Source: Abyssicoccus albus
GTDB taxonomy: Bacteria > Bacillota > Bacilli > Staphylococcales > Abyssicoccaceae
Assembly (NCBI RefSeq): GCF_003815035.1
Contig: NZ_RKRK01000004.1
Location: 1 to 64,000, forward strand
Length of the DNA stretch: 64,000 bases
Direction of reading: 5' to 3'
Part shown: positions 37,997 to 46,748 of the stretch, piece after piece
How positions within the stretch are numbered: the stretch's first letter is position 1
Layout: each line of letters starts with the position of its first letter
Position numbers and translations under genes: made by a program
Notes under the pieces: model-generated
What the model was told of the DNA's origin: nothing
Seen by the model: only the letters and a program-made list of their open reading frames with translations
Database searches by the model: none

Positions 37997-39532
37997 ATGA
38001 TATTAAATTCAGCTCAATTTACGTTTACAGCTGGATGGGAAGAATACTTAATGATGGTATTGTATTTCCTTGTTTTAATTGGTATTGGTATTTATGCATA
38101 TAAACAATCTACAGCTAATTTAGATGAATATATGCTTGGTGGTCGTAACATTGGACCATATGTAACAGCATTATCTGCTGGTGCATCTGACATGAGTGGT
38201 TGGATGCTAATGGGATTACCTGGAGCGATGTATGCAACAGGACTAGCATCTGGTTGGATTGCAATCGGATTAACAGTCGGAGCTTATATTAACTACTTCG
38301 TAGTCGCACCAAAATTACGTGTATACTCTGAAGTTGCAAATAATTCAATCACAATCCCTGACTTTTTAGAGAACAGATTCGAAGATACGAAAGGTACTTT
38401 AAAAATTATTTCAGGTATTGTCATTGTATTATTCTTTACAGTGTATACGGCGTCTGGAATGGTATCTGGCGGTAAGTTATTCGATAGTGCATTCGGATTG
38501 AATTACTATTGGGGATTATTAATTACTGCTGGTGTCGTTGTGATTTATACATTCTTTGGTGGATATTTAGCAGTAAGTTTAACAGATTTCTTCCAAGGAA
38601 CTGTCATGTTCATTGCTTTGATCGTAGTACCAGTTGTTGCATTTACAGAGCTTGGTGGAATGGAAGCATTCGATACAATTCGTTCAATTGATGAGACGAA
38701 GATGGATATCTTCAAAGGAACAGCACTTGTTGGTATTATTTCTAACTTAGCATGGGGACTTGGTTATTTCGGACAACCACACATTATTGTTCGTTTTATG
38801 TCAATTCGCTCAGTGAAAGACATTCCAACTGCAAGACGTTTCGGTATTGCATGGATGGCCATCGCAATTGTCGGTGCTTGTTTTACTGGTTTACTAGGTA
38901 TTGCATTTATCGATCAAACAAAGCATAACGTAGAAGACCCTGAGACAATCTTAATCTTAATGAGTCAAGTATTAACTCACCCATTAATTGGTGGATTTTT
39001 CTTAGCGGCAATTCTTGCAGCGATTATGAGTACAATTTCTTCTCAATTGCTTGTAACATCAAGTTCATTAATTCAAGACTTCTATCAAATGTTCCGTAAC
39101 AAAACAGGTCGCAATGATCATATTGATCAAGAGAAGCTTGATAATCATTTAGTATTAATGAGTAGATTATCAGTTGTTTTAGTTGCTGTAATTGCAATTA
39201 TCATTGCATGGGATCCAAACTCAAGCGTATTAGACATCGTCGCAAACGCATGGGCAGGATTCGGTGCAGCATTCGGACCAATTATGATCTTAGCATTGAA
39301 CTGGAAACGCTTTAACCGTCAAGGCGCCATCGCAGGTATGATTGTCGGTGCATTAACAGTCGTTGTATGGATTGTTGCAGGTGGATTCGGTACAGATTTA
39401 TATGAAATCGTACCAGGATTTATCCTTGCTATGATTGCAGCCATTGTTACAACATTAATGACACCAGAACCATCAGAACGAATGGTTGAACAATTTGACG
39501 AATCTAGAAGATTATTGAGAGATTATAAATAA
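37997..39532 (+). CDS. putP: sodium/proline symporter PutP
   Basis: A 511-residue sodium:solute symporter with about 13 membrane helices, the same length as S. aureus PutP. Conserved blocks are [37 protein letters not shown], the [18 protein letters not shown] substrate segment and [21 protein letters not shown] with the sodium-site serines. It imports proline as nutrient and osmolyte. TAGGAGGCGAT precedes the ATG, and a strong terminator ends it. Confidence 0.96.
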   Translation: MILNSAQFTFTAGWEEYLMMVLYFLVLIGIGIYAYKQSTANLDEYMLGGRNIGPYVTALSAGASDMSGWMLMGLPGAMYATGLASGWIAIGLTVGAYINYFVVAPKLRVYSEVANNSITIPDFLENRFEDTKGTLKIISGIVIVLFFTVYTASGMVSGGKLFDSAFGLNYYWGLLITAGVVVIYTFFGGYLAVSLTDFFQGTVMFIALIVVPVVAFTELGGMEAFDTIRSIDETKMDIFKGTALVGIISNLAWGLGYFGQPHIIVRFMSIRSVKDIPTARRFGIAWMAIAIVGACFTGLLGIAFIDQTKHNVEDPETILILMSQVLTHPLIGGFFLAAILAAIMSTISSQLLVTSSSLIQDFYQMFRNKTGRNDHIDQEKLDNHLVLMSRLSVVLVAVIAIIIAWDPNSSVLDIVANAWAGFGAAFGPIMILALNWKRFNRQGAIAGMIVGALTVVVWIVAGGFGTDLYEIVPGFILAMIAAIVTTLMTPEPSERMVEQFDESRRLLRDYK

Positions 39533-39557
39533 TAGTCACATATTTTAACTATATATT

Positions 39558-39600
39558 AAAACCCACACTGAACATTTTTTTCAGTGTGGGTTTATTTTTA
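39558..39600. terminator. putP terminator
   Basis: A strong stem, AAACCCACACTGAA with TTCAGTGTGGGTTT, is followed by a T-rich tail and also faces the small convergent gene. Confidence 0.9.
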
Positions 39601-39610
39601 GCCAGATTAA

Positions 39611-39790
39611 TTAAATATGTTTTTTAGACAATCCTAATAAACCATCTGTCACTTCAACAGTGACTGGTCCACTAAATGTTGTACGTGCATCAAATACAAA
39701 TACATTATTAGAAGGTTGTCTTACAAACTGAACATCTTTATATCCTTCGTTTCTTAAGTATCTTTCGACATCCCCTTTCGATTTTGCCAT
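39611..39790 (-). CDS. 59-residue small protein
   Basis: A short gene preceded by an almost perfect ribosome-binding site, AGGAGGTGAAACAAC, before the ATG at 39790. The protein starts MAKSKGDVERYLRNEGYKDV, has a beta-rich middle (VFVFDARTTFSGPVTVEVTD) and ends LLGLSKKHI. It is basic and has no membrane segment. The codon pattern and the strong initiation site support a real gene. I do not recognise its family. Convergent with putP. Confidence 0.7.
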   Translation of the reverse strand: MAKSKGDVERYLRNEGYKDVQFVRQPSNNVFVFDARTTFSGPVTVEVTDGLLGLSKKHI

Positions 39791-39822
39791 GTTGTTTCAC
39801 CTCCTTTTAATAATTTCCTCTT

Positions 39823-40269
39823 TTAGTAAGACATATTATTTATTACAGATTCTTCATCAAATTTACTTGATTTTTCTTTATATTCATCAGTATCTTCTTT
39901 ATAGAACGTAATCCCTTTTCCTAACCCTTCAATATTCATAATAATCTTATCTCCATCAACTTCATATGTCACATCTACCTTATCACCCGCTTCATTGCGT
40001 AGCTTCATTTCTTTTTTCTTTGAATCAATTTTACCTGTTAATTTATTCATTGATGTATCAATATCTGGAGCAAAGAGTCCGGATGACATAATTTCAGCAT
40101 ACTCATTACGGCTAGAAAAAATCACATCAATATCTTCTTCATAGATTGACATTTCGACAATACCTGCATTCTTGTTAAATGCTTTATAGTCCCCAGATAC
40201 ATCTTTTGAACAACCAACTAACATAGCGAATACTGAAACAATCGTTAATAATGTAATAATTTTTTTCAT
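39823..40269 (-). CDS. predicted lipoprotein
   Basis: A 148-residue protein with a lipoprotein signal peptide, MKKIITLLTIVSVFAMLVGC, with the lipobox cysteine at residue 20. The mature part is beta-rich and charged (EMSIYEEDIDVIFSSRNEYA, KLRNEAGDKVDVTYEVDGDK). It ends with a helix of Glu, Lys and Asp. It should be anchored on the outer face of the membrane. No family was recognised. It lies downstream of the ClpC-like gene with a 71-base gap, so the two may or may not share a transcript. Confidence 0.7.
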   Translation of the reverse strand: MKKIITLLTIVSVFAMLVGCSKDVSGDYKAFNKNAGIVEMSIYEEDIDVIFSSRNEYAEIMSSGLFAPDIDTSMNKLTGKIDSKKKEMKLRNEAGDKVDVTYEVDGDKIIMNIEGLGKGITFYKEDTDEYKEKSSKFDEESVINNMSY

Positions 40270-40340
40270 AATATAATCCCATCCTTATTGAATATTTTCA
40301 TTTTAAAAGCATAAAGTTAAATTTATTTCACCGTAATTAA

Positions 40341-43001
40341 TTACCGACTTCCTACTTCATCTGATTGACCTATAAAGCCTTCATCACCGCCTTTAGATTT
40401 AGATTCAATAGTCACTTCAATTCTACTTTTAGATGCACTGAAAGAAACTTTATCTCCTTCATTTAATAACCCTTCTATAACGAGTTCAGAGAGTTTATCA
40501 TCAACAGACTTTGTAATACCTCTTTTGATTGGCCTTGCACCATTCACTGGATCATAAAAACTCGTTACAATAAAATCTATCAGTTTTCGATCGTAAGACA
40601 CTTTGAATCCCATTTCTTCAATCGCTTCAAACTTTTTATTTAACTCAAGTTCAGTAATCTTATATATGCTATCCACATCAAATGGCTTGAATGTTACAAT
40701 TTCATCAATTCTATTAATAAATTCTGGTCGAAAATAATCATTAATTGCTTCTTGAGTTGACATTGTAACTGTGCCATAATCTAGTTCAGATAACTCAGGT
40801 GCACCAAATCCGACTTGTTTACGATGTTTAATATCACTCGCTCCGATATTTGATGTTAAGATAATGATCGTCTCAGTAAAATCAACGACTTTGCCCATCG
40901 AATCAGTTAATCTTCCGTCGTCAAATACTTGTAGTAAGATATCATAAACTTTTGGGTGGGCTTTCTCTATCTCATCGAACAATATGACTGACTTTGGTTT
41001 ATTCGAGACCTGCTTAGTTAATTCACCAGAACTACCATATCCAACATATCCCGGTGGTGCCCCAATCAACTTCGATACTTCATGGGCGGCCTGATATTCA
41101 CTCATATCGAATCTAATATATTCATCTTCTCGCCCATACATTGTCTTGGCTAATACTTTTGCTGTTTCCGTCTTACCTACACCGGTCGTCCCAACAAACA
41201 TAAACACACCAATAGGCTTCGACTGATCTCTAAAACCTGTTTTAGATCTTATAACGGCTTTAGACACAATATCTACCGCTTCAGATTGCCCTATAATTTG
41301 CTTTTGCATTTGGGTATTTAATGTTTGTAAACGATTAAACTCTTCTTGTTTGCGAGCCTTTTGGTCTTGAATTACATAATCTGGAATATTACGGTCTACC
41401 TTCTTTTGAATGACTTGCTTTAAATATTCAAAAGACAACTTAATTGGATATTCCTTCTTGTCATAGTCATTGACTTTGATATTATATTGTTCCTCTAGTT
41501 TCTTTAATTCAAGCCTCTTTTCCTCTACTGCTGCTTCATTAAATTTAATCGCTGCAAGTTTGTCTACTTCTTTTAATAATTTTTTCCTTTCATCGATATA
41601 CCATCGATCAAGATTATGGTCTATATCTAATTGTTGATCTAATTTGCACATCGTACATGCATTATCAATTAAAGTAAATACACTATCAGGCATATATTCT
41701 TCAGTTAAGTAATCACTGGATAAAATGACTGCAGCTTCAATAACTTCTTTTGGAACAGTCACTTGATGATAATTTTCATACGAGTGAATCGTATCACTTA
41801 CAATTTTAATCGTGTCTTCAATAGTAGGCTCTTCTACATACACTTTCTCGAATCTTCTGACTAAAGCTTGGTCATTCGCAATATTTCGATTCCATTCATT
41901 AGGCGTTGTAGCCCCTATAATTGTAAAGTCTCCTCTGGCCATTAAAGGTTTGAATATATCCGTCATTCGTTTATGATCACCTAACATATGAATTTCATCG
42001 ATAAATAAGATAATATCCTTCTCGCTTGAAATCTCTTCTTTAAATTTATTCAAAACTCTATCCTGATATTTATCATGAAGATCGGCCATACTAAATTGCA
42101 ATATTTTCATAGAATCTAAAGGTTTTATGTCACCTAATGCTATTTTATTTGCCAAGCCTTCAACAATTGCAGATTTACCGACACCACCAGGTCCTATCAA
42201 TACAGCATTATTTTTATTCTTTCGACAAATGGTATGAACAATTTGATCAATTTCATCATCACGTCCTATGACGTTTGGAAGTTGACCATTTTTTGCACAT
42301 TCGGTTAAATCCGTTGATATATCACGTAGTAATGAGTAGTTTGGATTTTCTAACTTATTAGTCAGCCTATTATCTTCAATTTCTTTGTCTTGTTTCTTTC
42401 TCTTCACATGTCCATCATACTTCCTATTAAGCATACTGTATCGTATACTAAAGTTATCTTTTAAATCTACTCGATAATCTGAGTAATATGTTGCCATGAG
42501 CTTGTTTAATAAATGATGTGCATTACATTCTTCGTTTTCTACGATTGCAACAAGTAAATAATACGTATCCATTCCACTATCTAAAGAAAGTTGGACTCTA
42601 AATTCATCTGCAGCATCAAAAATAGCTTTAACATGTTCCGAAACACATAAATCAATACCGTTAATTGATATATCAGACGGGGGCTCATTAATAAATTCCA
42701 GATCATTTTCTTTGATTTTCTTCACATGTTCGGAAGTCGCGCTAAATAATCCTTCACTCACCTCTATAACTGTTCTGTCTCTTACAACTATTGCACTGTC
42801 TAACATTTTACTTACTTTTGAACGCGTGATTGAATGACGTCCTAACGAATATCCTGCACCAGTATCTTGAGCAGAAATAATCGCAAGTAAAATATCCTCA
42901 GTCTGTATTAATGATTTATTTTTACATTGAGTTTCTAAAATATTCAATGCTTCATTACATTCTCTTGTCACTTCATATTCAACACGATTCATACAATTCA
43001 T
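40341..43001 (-). CDS. ClpC-like AAA+ unfoldase
   Basis: An 886-residue two-ring Hsp100 protein. A diverged Clp N-domain spans residues 1-185. AAA module 1 has Walker A GPGGVGKSA, Walker B IILFIDEIH and arginine-containing VRRFEKV. A coiled middle domain follows (about 455-510). AAA module 2 has VGTTGVGKTE, ILFDEIEKAHP and RPEFINRIDEI. The loop KQVGFGAP aligns with the VGF loop by which ClpC docks on ClpP, so partnership with ClpP is plausible. The N-domain and middle domain are unlike housekeeping ClpC, so this is an accessory paralogue. AAGGGG precedes the ATG. Confidence 0.85.
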   Translation of the reverse strand: MNCMNRVEYEVTRECNEALNILETQCKNKSLIQTEDILLAIISAQDTGAGYSLGRHSITRSKVSKMLDSAIVVRDRTVIEVSEGLFSATSEHVKKIKENDLEFINEPPSDISINGIDLCVSEHVKAIFDAADEFRVQLSLDSGMDTYYLLVAIVENEECNAHHLLNKLMATYYSDYRVDLKDNFSIRYSMLNRKYDGHVKRKKQDKEIEDNRLTNKLENPNYSLLRDISTDLTECAKNGQLPNVIGRDDEIDQIVHTICRKNKNNAVLIGPGGVGKSAIVEGLANKIALGDIKPLDSMKILQFSMADLHDKYQDRVLNKFKEEISSEKDIILFIDEIHMLGDHKRMTDIFKPLMARGDFTIIGATTPNEWNRNIANDQALVRRFEKVYVEEPTIEDTIKIVSDTIHSYENYHQVTVPKEVIEAAVILSSDYLTEEYMPDSVFTLIDNACTMCKLDQQLDIDHNLDRWYIDERKKLLKEVDKLAAIKFNEAAVEEKRLELKKLEEQYNIKVNDYDKKEYPIKLSFEYLKQVIQKKVDRNIPDYVIQDQKARKQEEFNRLQTLNTQMQKQIIGQSEAVDIVSKAVIRSKTGFRDQSKPIGVFMFVGTTGVGKTETAKVLAKTMYGREDEYIRFDMSEYQAAHEVSKLIGAPPGYVGYGSSGELTKQVSNKPKSVILFDEIEKAHPKVYDILLQVFDDGRLTDSMGKVVDFTETIIILTSNIGASDIKHRKQVGFGAPELSELDYGTVTMSTQEAINDYFRPEFINRIDEIVTFKPFDVDSIYKITELELNKKFEAIEEMGFKVSYDRKLIDFIVTSFYDPVNGARPIKRGITKSVDDKLSELVIEGLLNEGDKVSFSASKSRIEVTIESKSKGGDEGFIGQSDEVGSR

Positions 43002-43093
43002 TACATCGACCCCTTCGAATAGTTTATTAATATATAACTTCTCCCATCCATTGTATTGGCACAGTATTTACATATTCATATCAACTTTCACCA

Positions 43094-43516
43094 TTACCCA
43101 ATTGTTTTTTTCTTGATCATTTCAAATTCTTCTTCCGAAATAACACCGTTATTTTTCAATTCATATGCCTTTTCAAGATCCATAACATTACCAGATCCAG
43201 TTGACTGGTCATTGGACTGTTTCGCACTACTTAATTTCATATAAGCGAGTATTGCTAGTACGCCTCCTAATACCGATGTCACTAAGAAAATCAATCCGAA
43301 CACTAAAATCCCAGTCGACTTAGAAGCAAATTTCTCATCGGTAAAGCCTTTAGATCGTATGAATAATATCCCCCCAATGATATCTAACCAAGCCCATAAC
43401 AAACCAACACCTGTAAAACACCAAATTACACCTGCAATTATTGCTACAACACCCGCTGCAAAAGTTAATGTTTTAGCAGCTTCCATCTCTTTGTTTCTTC
43501 TCACTTGATTATTCAT
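43094..43516 (-). CDS. three-helix membrane protein with a SHOCT tail
   Basis: A 140-residue protein with hydrophobic helices at about residues 14-36, 38-54 and 66-90. A short linker leads to a C-terminal SHOCT motif, LEKAYELKNNGVISEEEFEMIKKKTIG. SHOCT tails are small oligomerisation modules often attached to membrane or phage-related proteins. AAAGGAG precedes the ATG. It lies between the ClpC-like gene and the HsdS-like gene in the same direction. Confidence 0.72.
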   Translation of the reverse strand: MNNQVRRNKEMEAAKTLTFAAGVVAIIAGVIWCFTGVGLLWAWLDIIGGILFIRSKGFTDEKFASKSTGILVFGLIFLVTSVLGGVLAILAYMKLSSAKQSNDQSTGSGNVMDLEKAYELKNNGVISEEEFEMIKKKTIG

Positions 43517-43543
43517 ATAAAAATCTCCTTTATAAAATATTTT

Positions 43544-44110
43544 TTATAATTTATTTAAAGCAACTTTAATCCCTAATTCATCTTGCGCAATGCGCTCTTG
43601 CTCTTGTCGTTTTGTGTTGATTAATAATTTGTACATATTACCGATATGTTGTTGATACTCTAGAAGTGGTAATGATATTTCAAAGTCATCTAATGCTTGA
43701 TGTGTCAATTTCATCTTCTTATGTTGTGACTTCCTTAATTGATTCAATTGAGTACTCACCTCCCATGAATGATTGAACCAAGCGACAAAAAAACAATCAT
43801 CAATTGCATCGGGCACAACGACCTTTGAATAGTTGTATGGCAATAAATATCCATCATTAACCCTTGATACCCGTGTGCAATAACCACGTGATAAATTCAC
43901 TATGATATCCCCTTCGTGAACGACTTTTACTTTCGCATCGTCTTGAATTCGAACAGTATTAACTTCAATTGAATTTGCGTTAATCTCTCCACAATCATAA
44001 AGAAAGCTGTGATGATGATAGACGTTATACACCAAGCCTTTATCATCGTATTCAATCACCCTATTCACATTAATCCCACCTTCAAAGACAACACAGTCTT
44101 GTAACAACAT
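43544..44110 (-). CDS. HsdS-like half specificity subunit (copy 1)
   Basis: A 188-residue protein equal to one target-recognition domain plus one helical spacer of a type I specificity subunit. Seen: VVHEGDIIVNLSRG, LLPYNYSKVVVPDAIDDCFF and the closing block EISLPLLEYQQHIGNMYKLL, with a coiled end. Full HsdS has two such halves; this would have to dimerise. It shares LLPYNYSKV and the IDD motif with copy 2 at 45.9-46.6 kb. AAAGGAGAAAAG precedes the ATG. A terminator and a cluster of palindromes separate it from the HsdM-like gene, so it has its own promoter. Confidence 0.72.
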   Translation of the reverse strand: MLLQDCVVFEGGINVNRVIEYDDKGLVYNVYHHHSFLYDCGEINANSIEVNTVRIQDDAKVKVVHEGDIIVNLSRGYCTRVSRVNDGYLLPYNYSKVVVPDAIDDCFFVAWFNHSWEVSTQLNQLRKSQHKKMKLTHQALDDFEISLPLLEYQQHIGNMYKLLINTKRQEQERIAQDELGIKVALNKL

Positions 44111-44145
44111 ATCTTTTCTCCTTTCTAATACTTAACGAGCTATGT

Positions 44146-44260
44146 TGTATATTGTAAATTACAATATTATATAATTAATATACAACTAACCATGCAGATG
44201 AATATACAATGTAATTAACATAATGTATATTTTAAAATATTTATATTATAACTTGTATAT
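44146..44260. promoter_or_regulatory. cluster of TTGTATAT / ATATACAA motifs and a 9-1-9 palindrome
   Basis: Upstream of HsdS copy 1 lies a perfect palindrome, ATATTGTAA-A-TTACAATAT (44151-44169). It is surrounded by GTTGTATATT (44146), AATATACAAC (44179), AATATACA (44203), TGTATATT (44224) and CTTGTATAT (44252). Spacing and orientation suggest several operator sites for one regulator. The region is AT-rich, so some chance matches are expected. Confidence 0.5.
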
Positions 44261-44323
44261 CAACTGTTATATTTAATATACCACATATCTGTAATAAGTA
44301 AACTGTTTAATACAAATTTTTGT

Positions 44324-44356
44324 AAAAAAAAATCTTCTCACACTTGAGAAGATTTT
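44324..44356 (-). terminator. terminator of the hsdS2-hsdM-like operon
   Basis: An 11-bp stem, AAATCTTCTCA with TGAGAAGATTT, is followed by T8 on the minus strand, six bases past the stop codon. Confidence 0.9.
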
Positions 44357-44361
44357 AATCG

Positions 44362-45936
44362 CTAAAATATATTTAGTTCTTTAATATGCTTTTTAACACG
44401 TTCTAGATCATTGCTTATTTCTGTATCTAACCGTTCTAAGTCTAATTTAACCTGTTTAGGATCTACATATTCCTGGTAAATAATCGGCGTAATAAAGTCT
44501 GACATTTCCCAATTCCATCCGAAATCGGTTTGAAGTTGATTCGGTTCAACTATTGCACTAAATCCAGGATGATCTTCCTTTGATTTGTATATACTCACTA
44601 TTTTACTAATATGTCGATCAGATATTTCATTATATTTCTCACTCGCTATATAATTTCTCGTTGCATCAATAAGAAGTATTTTATCATCTTCATATCTATT
44701 TTTGTTTAATATAGTTATTCTTGGGTTCGTATAACGTTCACCTAACACATTTGTTGGTAAATCAATGATGCAGTCCACTACATTTTGATCGGAAAATATT
44801 GAATCACATAATTCATCATCCAATGAATTATAAAAGCTCCTGTCAGAAACTACAATCATTATTCCATCGTCACTCATCATGTCAATGTATTTCAAAAGTA
44901 ATTCAGCTTTTTTTTCTTTTAATAATGTATGATTTTCAGCATACATATTATTCTCGTCATACTTTTTTATATCCCTAACGGATCTAATTTTCATAAAATC
45001 TGCATATATAAGATCAACTTTATCTTTTATATATTTTATTCCATAATCCAAATTAAAGAGACCACGATTCTTTATATTTATATTGTTAATACCATGTATT
45101 AAATAATTTTGCCGTGAAATGTTATGTTCTAAATCATTCCAAGTTTCGCTTTGTATTTTCATAATATCATTATTCTCTGCTATATATGCTGAAGGAACAC
45201 CATTTTTTTCAAATGGGACATACAGATTATTATATTTCTTTTTTGGTATAAGACCTTCACTAATCATCATTGCAATATTAAGTGGAAAATCCTGTTCAAT
45301 AGATTCAGCTAATACATGCTTCTTGTTGCTACTGAAAGATGAGATTATAAATCTTGTTTCATTTAAAGATAATTTAAAGATATCTGAATACAATTCCAAG
45401 TTAATATCTTGAGTAGCCTTATTAATACTTATGAGTATAAGGTATAATGTCTCTTTTCTATCTTGTAATTTCTGTCCTAATATTGTTGAATTTAGATTAA
45501 TGTGAGAAAACAGTCCATCAACATCTATATTCACAACTTTATCCTTGATATTCATGTTTTCGAATTCATATCGTGATTCAGTAAATTTAATTAATGCTTG
45601 TTCAAAATAAAGTAATTCGAATTTCAAAATGTCTTCTTCAACAATAAAGTCTTCATAAAAATTTCCAGGCTCGATAATGTATCCAACATTCTGATAAAGG
45701 TAAACTTTAAATTGATTAAATAATATGTCATCCTCAAAGATTTCATTATAGCTTTCATTAATATCATTATCTTCTTTATATTCTTCAATATGCATTTTAT
45801 ATTTTTCACATAAGTACTTATATAATAATATTGAACGTAATAATTCTATATATTGTGTTTTATGAAATTCTCTTTGCCCAAAAAGCATTTCAATTTCATT
45901 AATTATATTTTTATAAATATCTCTTGCGTCATTCAT
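44362..45936 (-). CDS. HsdM-like protein lacking methyltransferase motifs
   Basis: A protein of about 524 residues with the overall plan of a type I modification subunit: an N-terminal helical domain (1-170), a Rossmann-like core (175-430) and a C-terminal coiled coil (LERLDTEISNDLERVKKHIK). Late core strands are recognisable (GIMIVVSDRSFY, VDCIIDLPTNVLGERYTNPRITILNK). The SAM motif (FxGxG) is absent at VPFEKNGVPSAY, and the catalytic NPPF is replaced by IYADFMK near residue 313. It is probably a non-catalytic DNA-reading or scaffolding relative. A GTG at 45945 is in frame, but AAAGGAG better suits the ATG at 45936. It overlaps hsdS copy 2. Confidence 0.65.
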   Translation of the reverse strand: MNDARDIYKNIINEIEMLFGQREFHKTQYIELLRSILLYKYLCEKYKMHIEEYKEDNDINESYNEIFEDDILFNQFKVYLYQNVGYIIEPGNFYEDFIVEEDILKFELLYFEQALIKFTESRYEFENMNIKDKVVNIDVDGLFSHINLNSTILGQKLQDRKETLYLILISINKATQDINLELYSDIFKLSLNETRFIISSFSSNKKHVLAESIEQDFPLNIAMMISEGLIPKKKYNNLYVPFEKNGVPSAYIAENNDIMKIQSETWNDLEHNISRQNYLIHGINNINIKNRGLFNLDYGIKYIKDKVDLIYADFMKIRSVRDIKKYDENNMYAENHTLLKEKKAELLLKYIDMMSDDGIMIVVSDRSFYNSLDDELCDSIFSDQNVVDCIIDLPTNVLGERYTNPRITILNKNRYEDDKILLIDATRNYIASEKYNEISDRHISKIVSIYKSKEDHPGFSAIVEPNQLQTDFGWNWEMSDFITPIIYQEYVDPKQVKLDLERLDTEISNDLERVKKHIKELNIF

Positions 45937-46576
45937 CTTCTTCACTCTCCTTTAAAATTTCTTGAGATATCAATTTGTTTATAAGTTTTGTTTTCTCAAT
46001 TTGCTTTATAATAATATTTTGATTTGCTCTATAAAGTTCACCAATTTTCATTTGAGTCTCCATATCTGGTAATGCAACTTCTATATCTTTAATTTTTTTT
46101 ATAGATAATCTTCTTGAGTACTCTGAATTATCATTAACTCTCTCTTTAAATGTCTTAGATTCATTCACCCAATATTCTAAAAATTTATCATCAATTTGAT
46201 TGTTTTTAACTTTTACTTTGGAATAATTGTAAGGCAAAAGTAAATCTTTATTCGCTGCTGAGACTCTGACCAATTCACCTGTTGACATATTCATGATTAA
46301 GTCATTTTCATGCGTTAGCATCGAACTTGTGATGTCATCACTTCTAATTACTTTATACTCGTTATCAATGCCATCACTTATTTCAAAACCATTTTTATCA
46401 CTTGTAAAGCTCAACTGGTTATAGATCCTAGTACCTGACTTACTTTCATCATCATAACGATTTAGCCGAGACACTGAAGTCCCCGGCGAAATCGTTACTA
46501 GATCATCTAGCTTTGCATATTTTAATTCATACGTAAAGTGGTTTTCTTTTTTATCGTTACTTTTAATATCTATCAT
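45929..46576 (-). CDS. HsdS-like half specificity subunit (copy 2)
   Basis: A 215-residue single-TRD specificity protein. It opens with LDDLVTISPGTSVSRLNR, typical of HsdS domains, continues through MLTHENDLIMNMSTGELV and LLLPYNYSKVKVKNNQIDDKFL, and ends DIEVALPDMETQMKIGELYRA plus a helix. The stop overlaps the HsdM-like start by eight bases, so S and M are translated together, in the unusual order S then M. Copy 1 is a paralogue. No HsdR is present nearby. Confidence 0.74.
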   Translation of the reverse strand: MIDIKSNDKKENHFTYELKYAKLDDLVTISPGTSVSRLNRYDDESKSGTRIYNQLSFTSDKNGFEISDGIDNEYKVIRSDDITSSMLTHENDLIMNMSTGELVRVSAANKDLLLPYNYSKVKVKNNQIDDKFLEYWVNESKTFKERVNDNSEYSRRLSIKKIKDIEVALPDMETQMKIGELYRANQNIIIKQIEKTKLINKLISQEILKESEEDE

Positions 46577-46590
46577 TTTTTCACCTCATT

Positions 46591-46609
46591 AAGTATATTT
46601 TGTATACTT
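46591..46609 (-). promoter_or_regulatory. inverted repeat upstream of hsdS copy 2
   Basis: AAGTATA-5-TATACTT lies 15 bases before the start codon and contains TTGTATAC, related to the motifs upstream of copy 1. It is placed to block initiation of the operon. Confidence 0.5.
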
Positions 46610-46673
46610 TATATTATACATAAATTATTATAAAATATTAAAAATATTTTATAGATATTACTATATAAATATT

Positions 46674-46710
46674 GAAAAAAATAAACATTCCATTAGAGGA
46701 ATGTTTATTT
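46674..46710 (-). terminator. terminator of the addB-addA/mcrB-mcrC operon
   Basis: A 12-bp stem, AATAAACATTCC with GGAATGTTTATT, is followed by T6-7 on the minus strand, about 40 bases after the mcrC stop. Confidence 0.9.
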
Positions 46711-46748
46711 AAATATACATATTAACTCAAATAGTATATATTTAGTTT

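Noticed and set aside
40341-43001. ClpB-type disaggregase
   Set aside because: The middle domain is short and a VGF-type ClpP loop is visible in the second ring, which fits ClpC/ClpA and not ClpB.
44362-45936. Active N6-adenine methyltransferase HsdM
   Set aside because: Neither FxGxG nor (N/D)PP(F/Y) is found in the core where they should be.
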